Shown: piece by piece, positions 1 through 7,777 of the stretch | Layout: each line of letters opens with the position of its first letter | Position numbering within the stretch: the stretch's first letter is position 1 | The notes under the pieces: generated by a model | The model's input: only the letters and a program-made list of their open reading frames with translations | Database searches by the model: none | Told to the model about the DNA's origin: nothing | Program-made: the position numbers and the translations under genes | From: a virus | IMG/VR virus record: IMGVR_UViG_3300025168_000034 | Span: 1-64,000 of that record | Direction: 5' to 3' (one strand) | DNA: 64,000 nucleotides

Positions 1-43
1 CAAAGGCTATTATTATTAAAAGTGGGGTTTTATCATTCATCAT
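1..43 (-). CDS. Partial small protein at the window edge
   Basis: An ATGATG start at 43/40 opens a frame that runs off the left edge (14 codons seen, reading MMNDKTPLLIIIAF). The start overlaps the stop of the upstream gene by four bases, the same ATGA coupling used across this region. The hydrophobic run suggests a membrane protein. Too little is visible for a function. Confidence 0.45.
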   Translation of the reverse strand, partial: MMNDKTPLLIIIAF

Positions 44-237
44 CTTTGGTTTGGTTTAAGTTCTTCTTCAATTATCTTTACCATTTCATCAAATGTAACT
101 CCTTCTTCGTCTGCTCGTTGTTGTATGAATTTTGCTGGTAGATGTATATAATTTGCTTGACCTAATTTTTTCTTGTGAATTTCGTTAGCTGCTTTTAGTA
201 ACCTGCTGTTTAATTCCATATCTTCTTCTTTACTCAT
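40..237 (-). CDS. Hypothetical protein, 65 aa
   Basis: Start chosen at MSKEEDMEL (237), because it lies beside the stop of the upstream gene at 230; the longer frame to 282 would overlap that gene by 53 bases. The product is charged and mostly helical by composition, with an acidic C-terminal helix. No family is recognised. It belongs to a run of small coupled ORFs on the same strand. Confidence 0.65.
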   Translation of the reverse strand: MSKEEDMELNSRLLKAANEIHKKKLGQANYIHLPAKFIQQRADEEGVTFDEMVKIIEEELKPNQR

Positions 238-415
238 CTTTGTTTTGCTCCGTGTTGTCATTCGAGTTACGTTTAAGTGCATGCAACTCTTGATTGTTAA
301 ATAATGTTAAAAAGGTCCAGAATACGAGTTCATGTAACTCTTCCGGTTGCATTACATAGTTGTACAAAGTCATTCCCATGCACCCCAACACTAATAAGGT
401 ATAAAATATTTTCAT
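230..415 (-). CDS. Small single-pass membrane protein, 61 aa
   Basis: Residues 1-19 form a hydrophobic segment (MKIFYTLLVLGCMGMTLYNY) that could be a signal anchor; the rest is polar with a charged Asn-rich tail. The Cys at 12 sits in LGCMG, which is lipobox-like but with a short positive N-region, so membrane anchor or lipoprotein are both possible. No family recognised. Confidence 0.6.
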   Translation of the reverse strand: MKIFYTLLVLGCMGMTLYNYVMQPEELHELVFWTFLTLFNNQELHALKRNSNDNTEQNKDE

Positions 416-431
416 TTGCTCTTTCTTTTAG

Positions 432-617
432 TTACCATTCAAAATTCTTAGATTTCTTCGGCGGTGGGAATCTTCCCCAATTACCGTGACCATCATAATC
501 CATACTATCATCTACCTTAATCTTGTACTCCTTTTGCTCTTCCTTTACGCTAAACATAATAGAGAAGACATAGGTACAAAATATAATGAAGCCAATTATA
601 AACATAATCATATCCAT
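432..617 (-). CDS. Small membrane protein, 61 aa
   Basis: One hydrophobic helix (about residues 3-23, Ile/Phe rich) is followed by a charged tail that ends in a proline-lysine patch (PPPKKSK). Likely an inner-membrane protein with a soluble C-terminus. Function unknown. The gene sits four bases from the next small ORF upstream. Confidence 0.6.
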   Translation of the reverse strand: MDMIMFIIGFIIFCTYVFSIMFSVKEEQKEYKIKVDDSMDYDGHGNWGRFPPPKKSKNFEW

Positions 618-620
618 TAA

Positions 621-839
621 CTATCTTCTTTGTTTTAGTTTAATGTCATGCAACATGTCTATTCTTTCCACTGCATCAACTAGATTCCTCAACGCCTCCT
701 CTGCATTGTTATAGAAGTCTTGTGTCGAATGATCCCCAATGCCGGCTGGGTGATCTGATAGTAAGTTTAATGTTAGCTCTGCCTTTGACTTGTCTGCCTT
801 AGCAGAGTCCATCAACATATTCCATAATTCAATCTTCAT
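621..839 (-). CDS. Hypothetical helical protein, 72 aa
   Basis: The sequence is amphipathic and charged (MKIELWNMLMDSAKADKSKA near the start) with no membrane segment or metal motif. The start ATG at 839 lies inside the last codons of the 30-aa ORF upstream, an overlap of 11 bases. Not recognised. Confidence 0.6.
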   Translation of the reverse strand: MKIELWNMLMDSAKADKSKAELTLNLLSDHPAGIGDHSTQDFYNNAEEALRNLVDAVERIDMLHDIKLKQRR

Positions 840-921
840 CGTCTAGTGTGTTTGCGTATAGGATAGTTACTCCTATCATTATTATTATTGCTATTACCCA
901 ACTTGCTTTTGCTAGTTCCAT
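829..921 (-). CDS. Micro-membrane protein, 30 aa
   Basis: Reading ATG at 921 to TGA at 829 gives a 30-residue protein with one transmembrane helix rich in Ile and Val (from about residue 8 to 23) and an acidic end (TLDDED). It fills an otherwise empty gap and overlaps the next gene by 11 bases, which fits the local pattern. Such single-helix peptides are common in phages; no function can be assigned. Confidence 0.55.
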   Translation of the reverse strand: MELAKASWVIAIIIMIGVTILYANTLDDED

Positions 922-932
922 GTTACCTTTTG

Positions 933-1184
933 TTACTTGACCCAATCGTTGTATGCGTGTATGTACGCGTCTACGATTGACATTTCCCTGCCACCATTTT
1001 CAATTTCCTGCGCGACGGATCTTATGACCTCCTCTCGTAAACCATGCGCGTCGGCTTGTTGGAGGATCTCTTCGATTGCCTCCAAGTTGGATTGTTTTCT
1101 AACTTTTTTGATTTTGTCGTACAAGGGTTTGTTGACATTGTCCCATGCATCCATCCAGTCCCATTCTCTTCCGCTATTGATCAT
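933..1184 (-). CDS. Hypothetical protein, 83 aa
   Basis: A soluble, charged, helix-rich sequence with a Trp-rich N-terminus (GREWDWMDAWDNV). Its ATG overlaps the TGA of the upstream 58-aa ORF (bases 1181-1184). No known motif. Confidence 0.65.
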   Translation of the reverse strand: MINSGREWDWMDAWDNVNKPLYDKIKKVRKQSNLEAIEEILQQADAHGLREEVIRSVAQEIENGGREMSIVDAYIHAYNDWVK

Positions 1185-1357
1185 CTTAATTGTTTTTCTA
1201 TAAAGTAAATCATACCAATAAGAGTCGCATTACAGCCAGTCATATATTGGCTAGCTTCACCATCGTTTGAATCAATGCATTGATGATTTTCTTTTAGCTG
1301 ACGTTTTAACTCCTGGAGTATTAGTTTGTGTTTCTTAATCTTTTTCTTCTCACTCAT
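1181..1357 (-). CDS. Hypothetical protein, 58 aa
   Basis: ATG at 1357 to TGA at 1181 gives a lysine-rich N-terminus (MSEKKKIKKHKLILQ), a short coiled-coil-like stretch and a hydrophobic C-terminal part. Both ends overlap neighbours by ATGA junctions (1354-1357 and 1181-1184), which strongly supports translation. Family unknown. Confidence 0.6.
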   Translation of the reverse strand: MSEKKKIKKHKLILQELKRQLKENHQCIDSNDGEASQYMTGCNATLIGMIYFIEKQLR

Positions 1358-1644
1358 CTTTGTCCTTTTTTAGTTAGCCATGTTAGGGATCGTAACATCT
1401 GTGTTGGTATCTCTATTATCTGTCCAGCACAATCATTATACTTTCCCCAGTTCAATCCTTTCCTCTTGCTATGGTTCTTTGTTACTTCAAAGTATCCCCA
1501 CTTGTCATCATAACCCAAGAAGCGAGCTCTGAATGTTGGTGAGATGTTTGTTGCAGCTCTCTTGCCAATCATTGTGTCTAAGTCTTGCACTACATCTACT
1601 CTAGGTGTATTGCGTCTTCTTTGGTCTGGATAACAATTACTCAT
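1354..1644 (-). CDS. Hypothetical protein, 96 aa
   Basis: A basic, soluble protein with a Gly/aromatic central part (LGYDDKWGYFEVTKNH) that could be a small beta-barrel. It sits in an ATGA-coupled chain with both neighbours. No family recognised. Confidence 0.65.
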   Translation of the reverse strand: MSNCYPDQRRRNTPRVDVVQDLDTMIGKRAATNISPTFRARFLGYDDKWGYFEVTKNHSKRKGLNWGKYNDCAGQIIEIPTQMLRSLTWLTKKGQR

Positions 1645-1897
1645 AGTTTACTTGTTTTAAGCTCTTTGCCCATATTGCTCTAGCTATTCTGAAGTCTGAC
1701 AATACTCCTAGCTTCAAGTTATATTCCTTAGCAATCTGACTCAACGCTGGTGCTGCTTCTGATAGTTTAGTAGCTTGCTCGTATGCTGCAGGTGAAGGTA
1801 GTCCACTATACTCACAACGATTCAACTCTTCCATTGCTTTACCAAACGCCATATCAAATGCGTGGTCTTCCATGTCTTCTAGTTCTTCACTGCTCAT
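1637..1897 (-). CDS. Hypothetical protein, 86 aa
   Basis: An acidic N-terminus (MSSEELEDMEDHAFDMAFGK) is followed by alanine-rich helices. No membrane segment, no metal ligands. It overlaps the next gene downstream by 8 bases and the one upstream by 11. Confidence 0.65.
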   Translation of the reverse strand: MSSEELEDMEDHAFDMAFGKAMEELNRCEYSGLPSPAAYEQATKLSEAAPALSQIAKEYNLKLGVLSDFRIARAIWAKSLKQVNYE

Positions 1898-2192
1898 ATG
1901 TTGTGTCTGTTAAACTCATCTCTGCTAAATACGATCCGAGTATTTGATTGTCTTCTGTTAGAAAATCAATCTCTTTATTAATTGTAACAAGTCTATCCAT
2001 TACCTCTTGCCGCTCATCTTCCAATAGTTTGACGTACTGCTCTAGCTCTTGTATGTATTCATTCTTTGCGTTAGCTAGTACTTTTGAGTATTGTATTAAT
2101 CCAATACATCCTACCACAACAACAATCATCAAACCATGTCTCCACACGAAGCTCTTGAAGTCATTCCAATATAACTCTTTCCACTTTCTCAT
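1887..2192 (-). CDS. Membrane-anchored coiled-coil protein, 101 aa
   Basis: A short cytoplasmic N-terminus (MRKWKELYWNDFKSFVWRHG) leads into one transmembrane helix (about residues 21-36) and then a long heptad-type helix to the end. This topology matches inner-membrane spanins (type II, coiled coil in the periplasm), but an outer-membrane partner is not seen beside it, so a spanin role is only a possibility. Confidence 0.6.
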   Translation of the reverse strand: MRKWKELYWNDFKSFVWRHGLMIVVVVGCIGLIQYSKVLANAKNEYIQELEQYVKLLEDERQEVMDRLVTINKEIDFLTEDNQILGSYLAEMSLTDTTYEQ

Positions 2193-2464
2193 AGCAATCC
2201 TCCTTCATACAATGCTACTGCCACAAATGACGTTACAATTGCTCCAATAAACATTCCTATGAAAATTCCTCGTAAGAAAAATTTTTGGTGTGAATCTCCT
2301 AACGAACCTTGCTCCTCGTCATGCTTTTCAATTGCGAGTTCTACTAGACGTATGAGTGTATCCTTTCGCAATCTTCTGTCCAACTCTACTCCATACTTTC
2401 TAGCAAGGATTTCTAATTCTCTTTTACTCAACTTTGAGTAGTCTTTAATTACTGGTGCTTTCAT
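2189..2464 (-). CDS. SAP/HeH-like N-terminus with membrane anchor, 91 aa
   Basis: The start at 2464 (MKAPVIKDY) lies two bases past the stop of the small ORF upstream; a longer start at 2488 overlaps it by 23 bases. Residues 8-45 (LSKRELEILARKYGVEL, then LRKDTLIRLVELA) look like a helix-extension-helix/SAP-type nucleic-acid binding fold. A Gly/Ile-rich transmembrane helix ends the protein. It might tether DNA or RNA to the membrane; that is inference. Confidence 0.6.
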   Translation of the reverse strand: MKAPVIKDYSKLSKRELEILARKYGVELDRRLRKDTLIRLVELAIEKHDEEQGSLGDSHQKFFLRGIFIGMFIGAIVTSFVAVALYEGGLL

Positions 2465-2465
2465 G

Positions 2466-2561
2466 TTATTTGTTTTTACGTTTTTCATATGCCTTAATGG
2501 AAAGTCCTAGTATTAAGACACCCAGCATTGATAATAAAATAATTGTACTAATTGTATTCAT
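2466..2561 (-). CDS. Micro-membrane protein, 31 aa
   Basis: ATG at 2561 to TAA at 2466 encodes one hydrophobic helix (ILLSMLGVLILGLSI) followed by a basic tail (KAYEKRKNK). The gene fills the space between the vWA protein and the SAP-like protein and abuts the latter's start. Unknown function. Confidence 0.5.
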   Translation of the reverse strand: MNTISTIILLSMLGVLILGLSIKAYEKRKNK

Positions 2562-2616
2562 ATTAACTTATTTAGTGGAGGAGGACTTATCACCACTCTG
2601 GTTGCCTCCTTGTTGT

Positions 2617-4755
2617 TTACTTATTCATTAACTCTTTGTTCAAGTGAGTAGCAATCGCAGCTGCATTACTAGCATCTGGAAGAGCTTTACTCTGCTTCAC
2701 TCCGTACATCTCTTTGAATTGAAAGAATCCATTTCTATCAGGATCTCCAAAGAAGAAACCTACATGTTTGATTCCCAACTCATTGTTGATTCTCTTTACT
2801 TGTTTCTTAGTATGGTAGCGAGCGTTATATCCTCCGTAGTTACCACACCCTGGAGCTCCATCACAGATATTGATTAAGTAGCTATCACACTCTTCGTTAG
2901 AAGGAATTAGTAAGTTCTTCTTGATCATAGCTTCTAAACATAATCCCTCTGGAGTCATTGAGTTACAATCGTAGATGTTAAGTAGGTTAGTTAAGTGACC
3001 TAGTCTGTTAGTTCTACTATCGTAAATGATAGAGACAACTGGAGTATCATTCTGATCAGTTTCTCTCATACTCACTTGAAGCTCTAATCCATCAATCATG
3101 CTAACTGCTTTTCCAATTGCAGCAGCCATCTTGATTGAGTTTTTCCATCTCTCACCTCCCATAGATCCAGATGCATCTATCGTTAAGTGAATGTTAGCTT
3201 TCTTGTACTTCTCAATATGAATCTGACTAAAGATATTCTCGATACCATAACCAGCATGAGCAAGTCTCTTGTTATCAATTCTTCCACTTCTTAGTCTAGT
3301 AGTCTCTAACGATCTTGACTCTCTACGAGTAAGAAGTTTTCTTCCAAGCATAGCTCCTAACTGAAGACCTTCGTTTACTTGAGTCTCATTCAGCTTAGTT
3401 CCTTGACGTGAACCATAACTTAATCTATTCAATCCAGCTGGACCTTCATAGGCGCTAATTACTTTCTGAGCATCTGACTGCTCTTTAGTAATCTTATCAC
3501 TGTAGGAGCTTTTGAACTCATCTTTAACTCTAAGCTCTGCAAGAAACTCATTAGCTATTGTAACAGTAGCCAACTTAGCAGTCTCTTTGTCTAATCTGTA
3601 AATCAAACAATCAGTCTTCTGATTACCATCTCCAACTGGAACAAAGTCTACTTCTGAATCTTGTAGTTGAATGATCTTCTTAGAAACACTCTTAGCGATC
3701 TGTTTCTTGTTAGTCTGCTGATTCACTTGTTGTTTAGCTTCTTCAAGAGCTTTCTGAACCTTAGCTTCTTCTTGAGGAGTTAGATCTTGCATTTCTGGAC
3801 CTTCATTTCCTTCCTCATCATCAGTACCACCCTCTGCTCCAGGAGCTTCTTCATCACCTTCAGATCCTTCACTCTCAGTCTCTTCCTCTTCCTCTTCTTC
3901 TTCTTCGTCAGAAGAATCTGGACCTGGACCTGATTGAGTGTCTTGCTCTTCTTGCTCTTCGTTATTCTCACCTGCTCCTGACTGCTCTTCCTCTTCTTGA
4001 CTCTGTGCCTCTTCGATAATTTCGTTAATCCTAGCGACAACTTTCTTAGCAAGCTCTAAAGCAGCTTCAGTGTCTTTCAAACGACTAATGTTATTAACAT
4101 CAATCAACTTCGTTATCTCAGTAAGACCGACAATTCTTCTAGAATCATAAGCTGGATTCATCATGTTGATAATGTGAGCGAAGAAGTTCTCCATAGTAGG
4201 AGTACAATACTTAGGACTCTTTAACATCTTAGCAATGTCTTTGTTTCTAAAGTAGTGATCATACATCTTATGATAATAGCCTTTGTAACCTGGACAATTC
4301 TTAAAGACGATAGTATCAATCCTACGATCTTCAATCCAGTTTAACATATCTTTGATCTCCATTTTATCTCCGTGGCTACCTTCATAGTTACTTATGAAGT
4401 CTGTAAGCACTTCTTTCTGAGTATGTTTAAGGTGACTAGCTTCGTGAAGAGCTAGACCAGCAGTAACATCGAAGTTCTTATCGTTGATGTTACCAGCAAT
4501 AGTTACATGGTTAAAGTCTGTGTAAGACTCAGTACCTTTAAAGTAAACTGGAACATCTTTTTGAGATAGAATCTTTACGAAGTTACCAATAGCTTTCTGA
4601 TAGTTGCGAAGCTTAATAGCTTTTACAACACTACTAGCCTGACTCCTACCATCGAGAGTAACATTAGCAGCTCCTCTGTCAAGCCAGAAGCCTGCATAGC
4701 TGTGATCTTTTTCGACCTTTGCTTTTCTTTTCTTGTTGTTAAATATAATTGCCAT
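2617..4755 (-). CDS. CobT-like metallopeptidase and vWA-domain protein
   Basis: A 712-residue protein with three parts. Near residue 104 is a zinc-peptidase-type helix (LALHEASHLKH, an HExxH signature). From roughly 250 to 330 there is a very acidic, low-complexity Glu/Asp linker. The C-terminal 190 residues form a von Willebrand A domain with a MIDAS motif (DASGSMGG, about residue 526). This architecture is the phage version of the CobT-type partner of MoxR/CobS AAA+ ATPases, which remodel metal- or protein-bound targets. No AAA+ partner is visible in this window. It heads its own transcript: a promoter-like motif and a 45-base leader nearly identical to the one at 54,629 lie directly upstream. 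Confidence 0.8.
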   Translation of the reverse strand: MAIIFNNKKRKAKVEKDHSYAGFWLDRGAANVTLDGRSQASSVVKAIKLRNYQKAIGNFVKILSQKDVPVYFKGTESYTDFNHVTIAGNINDKNFDVTAGLALHEASHLKHTQKEVLTDFISNYEGSHGDKMEIKDMLNWIEDRRIDTIVFKNCPGYKGYYHKMYDHYFRNKDIAKMLKSPKYCTPTMENFFAHIINMMNPAYDSRRIVGLTEITKLIDVNNISRLKDTEAALELAKKVVARINEIIEEAQSQEEEEQSGAGENNEEQEEQDTQSGPGPDSSDEEEEEEEEETESEGSEGDEEAPGAEGGTDDEEGNEGPEMQDLTPQEEAKVQKALEEAKQQVNQQTNKKQIAKSVSKKIIQLQDSEVDFVPVGDGNQKTDCLIYRLDKETAKLATVTIANEFLAELRVKDEFKSSYSDKITKEQSDAQKVISAYEGPAGLNRLSYGSRQGTKLNETQVNEGLQLGAMLGRKLLTRRESRSLETTRLRSGRIDNKRLAHAGYGIENIFSQIHIEKYKKANIHLTIDASGSMGGERWKNSIKMAAAIGKAVSMIDGLELQVSMRETDQNDTPVVSIIYDSRTNRLGHLTNLLNIYDCNSMTPEGLCLEAMIKKNLLIPSNEECDSYLINICDGAPGCGNYGGYNARYHTKKQVKRINNELGIKHVGFFFGDPDRNGFFQFKEMYGVKQSKALPDASNAAAIATHLNKELMNK

Positions 4756-4831
4756 ATTGTGATTATTTGTTAGTGTTAATTATCTCTCTCTTTACATAGT
4801 AAAGAACACCCTTTTTTATCGTCTTTGCAAC
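4756..4831 (-). promoter_or_regulatory. Promoter-like motif, palindrome and leader before the vWA gene
   Basis: On the minus strand TTGCAA (4830-4825) is followed after 17 bases by GTTCTT (4807-4802). The perfect palindrome CTTTACTATGTAAAG-type element occupies 4790-4804 and overlaps the second hexamer, as an operator would. A 45-base AT-rich leader then runs to the ATG at 4755. The same leader recurs at 54,629-54,677. Confidence 0.6.
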
Positions 4832-4842
4832 AGTTTGTCCAA

Positions 4843-5055
4843 TTATTTTTCTCTAATTTTATCAATTAATTGAAAAAAACCTATACCAGCTAATGTAGCA
4901 ATGACAAGATAACCAAATGCAATGTGTGGATAAATCATTATCATATGCAATGACCACACTAATACCTTTATCGCAAAACTAACTAATACCATGGAAGCAA
5001 CAATCATAGTAACCCACATGCAACAGTTCTTAAAAAATTCTATATGCTTTTTCAT
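4843..5055 (-). CDS. Small two-helix membrane protein, 70 aa
   Basis: Two hydrophobic helices (about residues 12-32 and 38-60) flanked by basic ends (MKKHIEFFKN and DKIREK). No motif beyond this. Likely an inner-membrane protein of unknown role, next to another small membrane ORF of similar type. Confidence 0.6.
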   Translation of the reverse strand: MKKHIEFFKNCCMWVTMIVASMVLVSFAIKVLVWSLHMIMIYPHIAFGYLVIATLAGIGFFQLIDKIREK

Positions 5056-5060
5056 TTTCT

Positions 5061-5249
5061 TTACTCTTTAATTAAAATCCATAACGTACCTACTCCCATT
5101 ATGACTAGAAACAAAGCCACTGGGATCCATAGTGGTGAAGTAACCCACCACCATGACCAATCAATATTATCTGTTAGCTTGAGGGTCAGAAACACTAAGA
5201 ATAGTGCTTCTGCTATACCAATACCTCCGTAGTTGTTTTTCTTTTCCAT
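5061..5249 (-). CDS. Small two-helix membrane protein, 62 aa
   Basis: An N-terminal hydrophobic helix after MEKKNNYGGIG and a second helix at the C-terminus are separated by a Trp-rich turn (WSWWWV). The ATG overlaps the stop of the 139-aa gene upstream. Function unknown. Confidence 0.6.
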   Translation of the reverse strand: MEKKNNYGGIGIAEALFLVFLTLKLTDNIDWSWWWVTSPLWIPVALFLVIMGVGTLWILIKE

Positions 5250-5668
5250 TATTTTAATCCGATTAGTTCTTGTTCTAACTCTAACTCCATGTCTTCTGCC
5301 ATCTCTTTCAATCGATAGCTAGCTGCATTTTCAAGCTCGTTAATAACTTCTGCATCAACATCCTTCATTGGATATCCCATTCCGAATCCATAACAAGTAA
5401 CATACTGTTGAATGCTTCTCAACTCTTCAGTTTGGACATCTGTGTATTCTCTTTCTAAGAAAGGCTCAATCTCGTAGCCATGCTCTTCAGCTTCGATCTC
5501 ACAAGTATTCTCATCATATTCGAGCTTGGCTTGTTCCATTGCCTCATTCCACTTCTTGAGTATCTGAGTCTTAATATCTTCACCAACCTTCTCATTGTGA
5601 GCATACATCTCTTTGCTCCATGGTTTTGTGATCTCGATTCCGTACTTAACTTCTTTTGCTTTTTTCAT
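5249..5668 (-). CDS. Hypothetical acidic protein, 139 aa
   Basis: A Glu-rich, probably all-helical soluble protein with no membrane segment or recognised motif. It is the first gene after a promoter-like motif at 5726-5755 and leads the short chain of small membrane genes downstream. Confidence 0.65.
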   Translation of the reverse strand: MKKAKEVKYGIEITKPWSKEMYAHNEKVGEDIKTQILKKWNEAMEQAKLEYDENTCEIEAEEHGYEIEPFLEREYTDVQTEELRSIQQYVTCYGFGMGYPMKDVDAEVINELENAASYRLKEMAEDMELELEQELIGLK

Positions 5669-5725
5669 AACTTTGATTTTACTAGTGAAGATCTTAGAGC
5701 TCCCTGCCCCTGCATCTCTATACTA

Positions 5726-5755
5726 AAGACCACCCTTTTTTTCCAGACTAGCAAC
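5726..5755 (-). promoter_or_regulatory. Promoter-like motif
   Basis: On the minus strand GTTGCTA is followed, after a 17-base spacer containing a run of A and GGGT, by GGTCTT and then TAGTATAGAG. It is closest to the copy at 4802-4831, sharing AAAAAAGGGT before the second hexamer, but has only half of the palindrome. It would drive the 139-aa gene. Confidence 0.5.
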
Positions 5756-5780
5756 AGTTTAGTAAAAAAAATAAAAAAAA

Positions 5781-5921
5781 TTACATCACATTCTTTTGGA
5801 ATCTAGCTCTCTTCGGCTTTCTATTCTTTTGTGGTCTTCTTTCATCTTTGGTCTTAATACCCATCGATCTTCTCCAATCCTGGAGGCATTGTAATCTTGC
5901 TTTAGCGCTCATTTTGCTCAT
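5781..5921 (-). CDS. Small basic protein, 46 aa
   Basis: ATG at 5921 (or at 5912, MSAKARLQ) to TAA at 5781 gives a strongly Arg/Lys-rich peptide with a central WRRSMG and a C-terminal RKPKRARFQ stretch, likely to bind nucleic acid. It overlaps the end of the membrane protein upstream by 11-20 bases. No family recognised. Confidence 0.55.
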   Translation of the reverse strand: MSKMSAKARLQCLQDWRRSMGIKTKDERRPQKNRKPKRARFQKNVM

Positions 5922-6387
5922 TATTTATTTGTTTTTGTTTTGTAAGTCGTTTGTATTTGTATAGCATCAATCCGTGAAATAATACTAAACACGCTATTGC
6001 TAAGATCTCAGCGAATAACATATCATAAAACACAAGTATCGTGCAAGCAAGATAAGGTTTTAAGATCCACTTAAAGTGGTTGGTTGTTGTTAATGGCACA
6101 ACACACGCTAGGAAGAAACATACAGCCATCCAGTTGTGAATTGCTAAATAATCTTCAACAGAAAAGCCTATTAGCAACACTAAGAATGCTGCAGGGATTT
6201 TCCATTTCTCCGAATCAAATAGATAATAAGCTGTTATGATATTTGATAGTATAAATAGTGGTTGGAGTGGTGTGTTCCAGTATTCTGAATACGAATGTTC
6301 CCAACCATAAGTAGCTACACACACGAGTGGTGCAACTAGCGCTAATAACAAAGCTGATGTTCTAACAGATAGTTCTCCTTTACTCAT
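5902..6387 (-). CDS. Multi-pass membrane protein, 161 aa
   Basis: About five hydrophobic segments (from residue 8 onward, including TSALLLALVAPLVCVATYGW) are joined by short loops; the C-terminus is polar (KQKQINNEQNER). Topology suggests an inner-membrane protein. No transporter or holin signature can be named. Confidence 0.6.
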   Translation of the reverse strand: MSKGELSVRTSALLLALVAPLVCVATYGWEHSYSEYWNTPLQPLFILSNIITAYYLFDSEKWKIPAAFLVLLIGFSVEDYLAIHNWMAVCFFLACVVPLTTTNHFKWILKPYLACTILVFYDMLFAEILAIACLVLFHGLMLYKYKRLTKQKQINNEQNER

Positions 6388-6389
6388 AG

Positions 6390-6617
6390 TTAAAATGGAA
6401 GTTTAGTCTGTGCTTCATCTTCCTTCTTAACATCCAATAGGTGTTGATACGTATCTGTTGATATTTGTAATTCTACTTGTCTGTGAGCAAAGTATCCTGA
6501 TCTGTCTGGATCTGCTTCTCCCAATGTCCATACGACATCCTCAAAATCTCCTTTCATAAATGCATCAAAGTGACTATCTCTGACTTTGATTGTGATTGAT
6601 TTTATTTCTGGCTTCAT
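6390..6617 (-). CDS. Hypothetical protein with LPF C-terminal tip, 75 aa
   Basis: A small soluble protein with beta-strand-like sequence and an N-terminal KSITIKVRDSHFD. The last residues EAQTKLPF recall the Pro-Phe tip of SSB-type C-termini, although the acidic cluster is weak. Unknown function. Confidence 0.6.
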   Translation of the reverse strand: MKPEIKSITIKVRDSHFDAFMKGDFEDVVWTLGEADPDRSGYFAHRQVELQISTDTYQHLLDVKKEDEAQTKLPF

Positions 6618-6645
6618 AACTTAAATTTATATAACTATACTCTTT

Positions 6646-6879
6646 CTAATCCAGAAAGTCAACAAGCTCATCGTACTTTCCTACCTCAATATATATTGGT
6701 GTTTGATCACCTACATGCGCTCCCCACACATTGTATTCGAGATACTCAATAGCATCTTCGTGAGTCATATCCATATCATAAACTGAAATGGTTATCATCT
6801 TTTGTCTGTCGTATACAAACCTCTGCGAATAAGGCTCTAAGCCAATAATCGCTGCATCGTATCCATCTGGTTTCATCAT
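6646..6879 (-). CDS. Hypothetical acidic protein, 77 aa
   Basis: The start at 6879 (MMKPDGYDA) gives a four-base ATGA overlap with the transglycosylase gene; the longer start at 6906 would overlap it by 31. The sequence is rich in Asp, Glu and Tyr and could be a small alpha/beta fold. Not recognised. Confidence 0.6.
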   Translation of the reverse strand: MMKPDGYDAAIIGLEPYSQRFVYDRQKMITISVYDMDMTHEDAIEYLEYNVWGAHVGDQTPIYIEVGKYDELVDFLD

Positions 6880-7409
6880 ATCATTTCGTTTTGTACTTTG
6901 TTCCAATAACCTTTAGTGGAAGCATAGGTCATTCCTCTAGGTCCTCCATTCCAACATCTAGCTATATCTTCAAGATTATTAAGCTTATAAAATCTAGCAA
7001 AAATTTTGAGCATCTGTATTGATTCTGAACGTGACCATCTATCTTGAAGTTCATAAGTTTTTTTGATTCCTAACCTCTTACAAATACGATTAACTTCTTT
7101 AACCATAATTGGTCGGATCTGTAAACAACCTACAGCATCTTCTGATGCACAATAAGCTGAATCATTATCTCTGCTCTCAACCTGAATCATTGCATAAATC
7201 AAACTATCTATAGATGGTGGTGCAGTAACAATTGTAATTTGATCTACAACTTTTACAGTATCAGGTAATACTTCATCTGTCTTGATTGGATTGGAGTGAT
7301 CATGATTGCAATCTTCATGTTGATTGGGACTACTTTCATGCATTCGACCATACAATGCGATTGCAAAGTAGGAGGTGATTACGATAGGTACTATTACTTT
7401 CATTTTCAT
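6876..7409 (-). CDS. Lytic transglycosylase, SLT type
   Basis: A peptidoglycan-cleaving lysozyme-fold enzyme of the SLT family. The start at 7409 (MKMKVIVPIVITSYFAIALY) gives a short positive N-region and a transmembrane signal anchor. The catalytic domain shows the family's motifs in order: MIQVESRD with the catalytic Glu, GCLQI in place of GLMQI, and RCWNGG as the AYN-G-type motif. Two cysteines near the active site (AYCASEDAVGC) could form a disulphide in the periplasm. It may act in lysis or as a virion wall-penetrating enzyme. Neighbours are small membrane proteins. Confidence 0.8.
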   Translation of the reverse strand: MKMKVIVPIVITSYFAIALYGRMHESSPNQHEDCNHDHSNPIKTDEVLPDTVKVVDQITIVTAPPSIDSLIYAMIQVESRDNDSAYCASEDAVGCLQIRPIMVKEVNRICKRLGIKKTYELQDRWSRSESIQMLKIFARFYKLNNLEDIARCWNGGPRGMTYASTKGYWNKVQNEMI

Positions 7410-7420
7410 GTTTTTGTATT

Positions 7421-7777
7421 TTATTTCCAAAAAACCTGCACTGCCATTAAAGCACACGCAAGCACTAAACTAACTAATGTCTTTGTATTTATACCTTCGT
7501 CATTAAACACATACACAAGTGCTGCAAATATTATTACTCCTGTACCAAAGCTGAAAATCCTGCTAGGCCATAGAGCACCATCAAATGCTAAGTATAGGTA
7601 CTTAGTAGCATATAGGTAAAAAAACGAAATAGGAATTGATGGTATGATAATCATAAACCATTCATGCTTCTTGCACCATTCCCAAAAGAACTGACTATTG
7701 AGCTGAAACCATGCTGAAGCTTGTGCTGCTGCCATAAACAGCAATCCAATTATTAGTGATCTAATATCCATTAACAA
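7421..7777 (-). CDS. Three-to-four-helix membrane protein, 118 aa
   Basis: Hydrophobic helices at about 5-20, 39-56, 68-84 and 97-114 with short loops; no enzymatic motif. Its size and position directly upstream of a transglycosylase make a holin possible, but nothing in the sequence shows it. Confidence 0.6.
   Translation of the reverse strand: MLMDIRSLIIGLLFMAAAQASAWFQLNSQFFWEWCKKHEWFMIIIPSIPISFFYLYATKYLYLAFDGALWPSRIFSFGTGVIIFAALVYVFNDEGINTKTLVSLVLACALMAVQVFWK

Noticed and set aside
937-1203. Plus-strand ORF of 88 aa
   Set aside because: It lies opposite a well-supported minus-strand gene, has an odd amino-acid make-up (Ser/Leu/Cys rich) and no start context; all plus-strand ORFs in the window look like shadows.
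3780-4052. 90-aa minus-strand frame inside the vWA gene
   Set aside because: Frame-shifted reading of the Glu/Asp low-complexity linker; Lys/Arg-rich artefact.
6620-6650. Another promoter copy (TATAGT at about 6,632)
   Set aside because: No acceptable first hexamer at 17 bases; only the second half matches.
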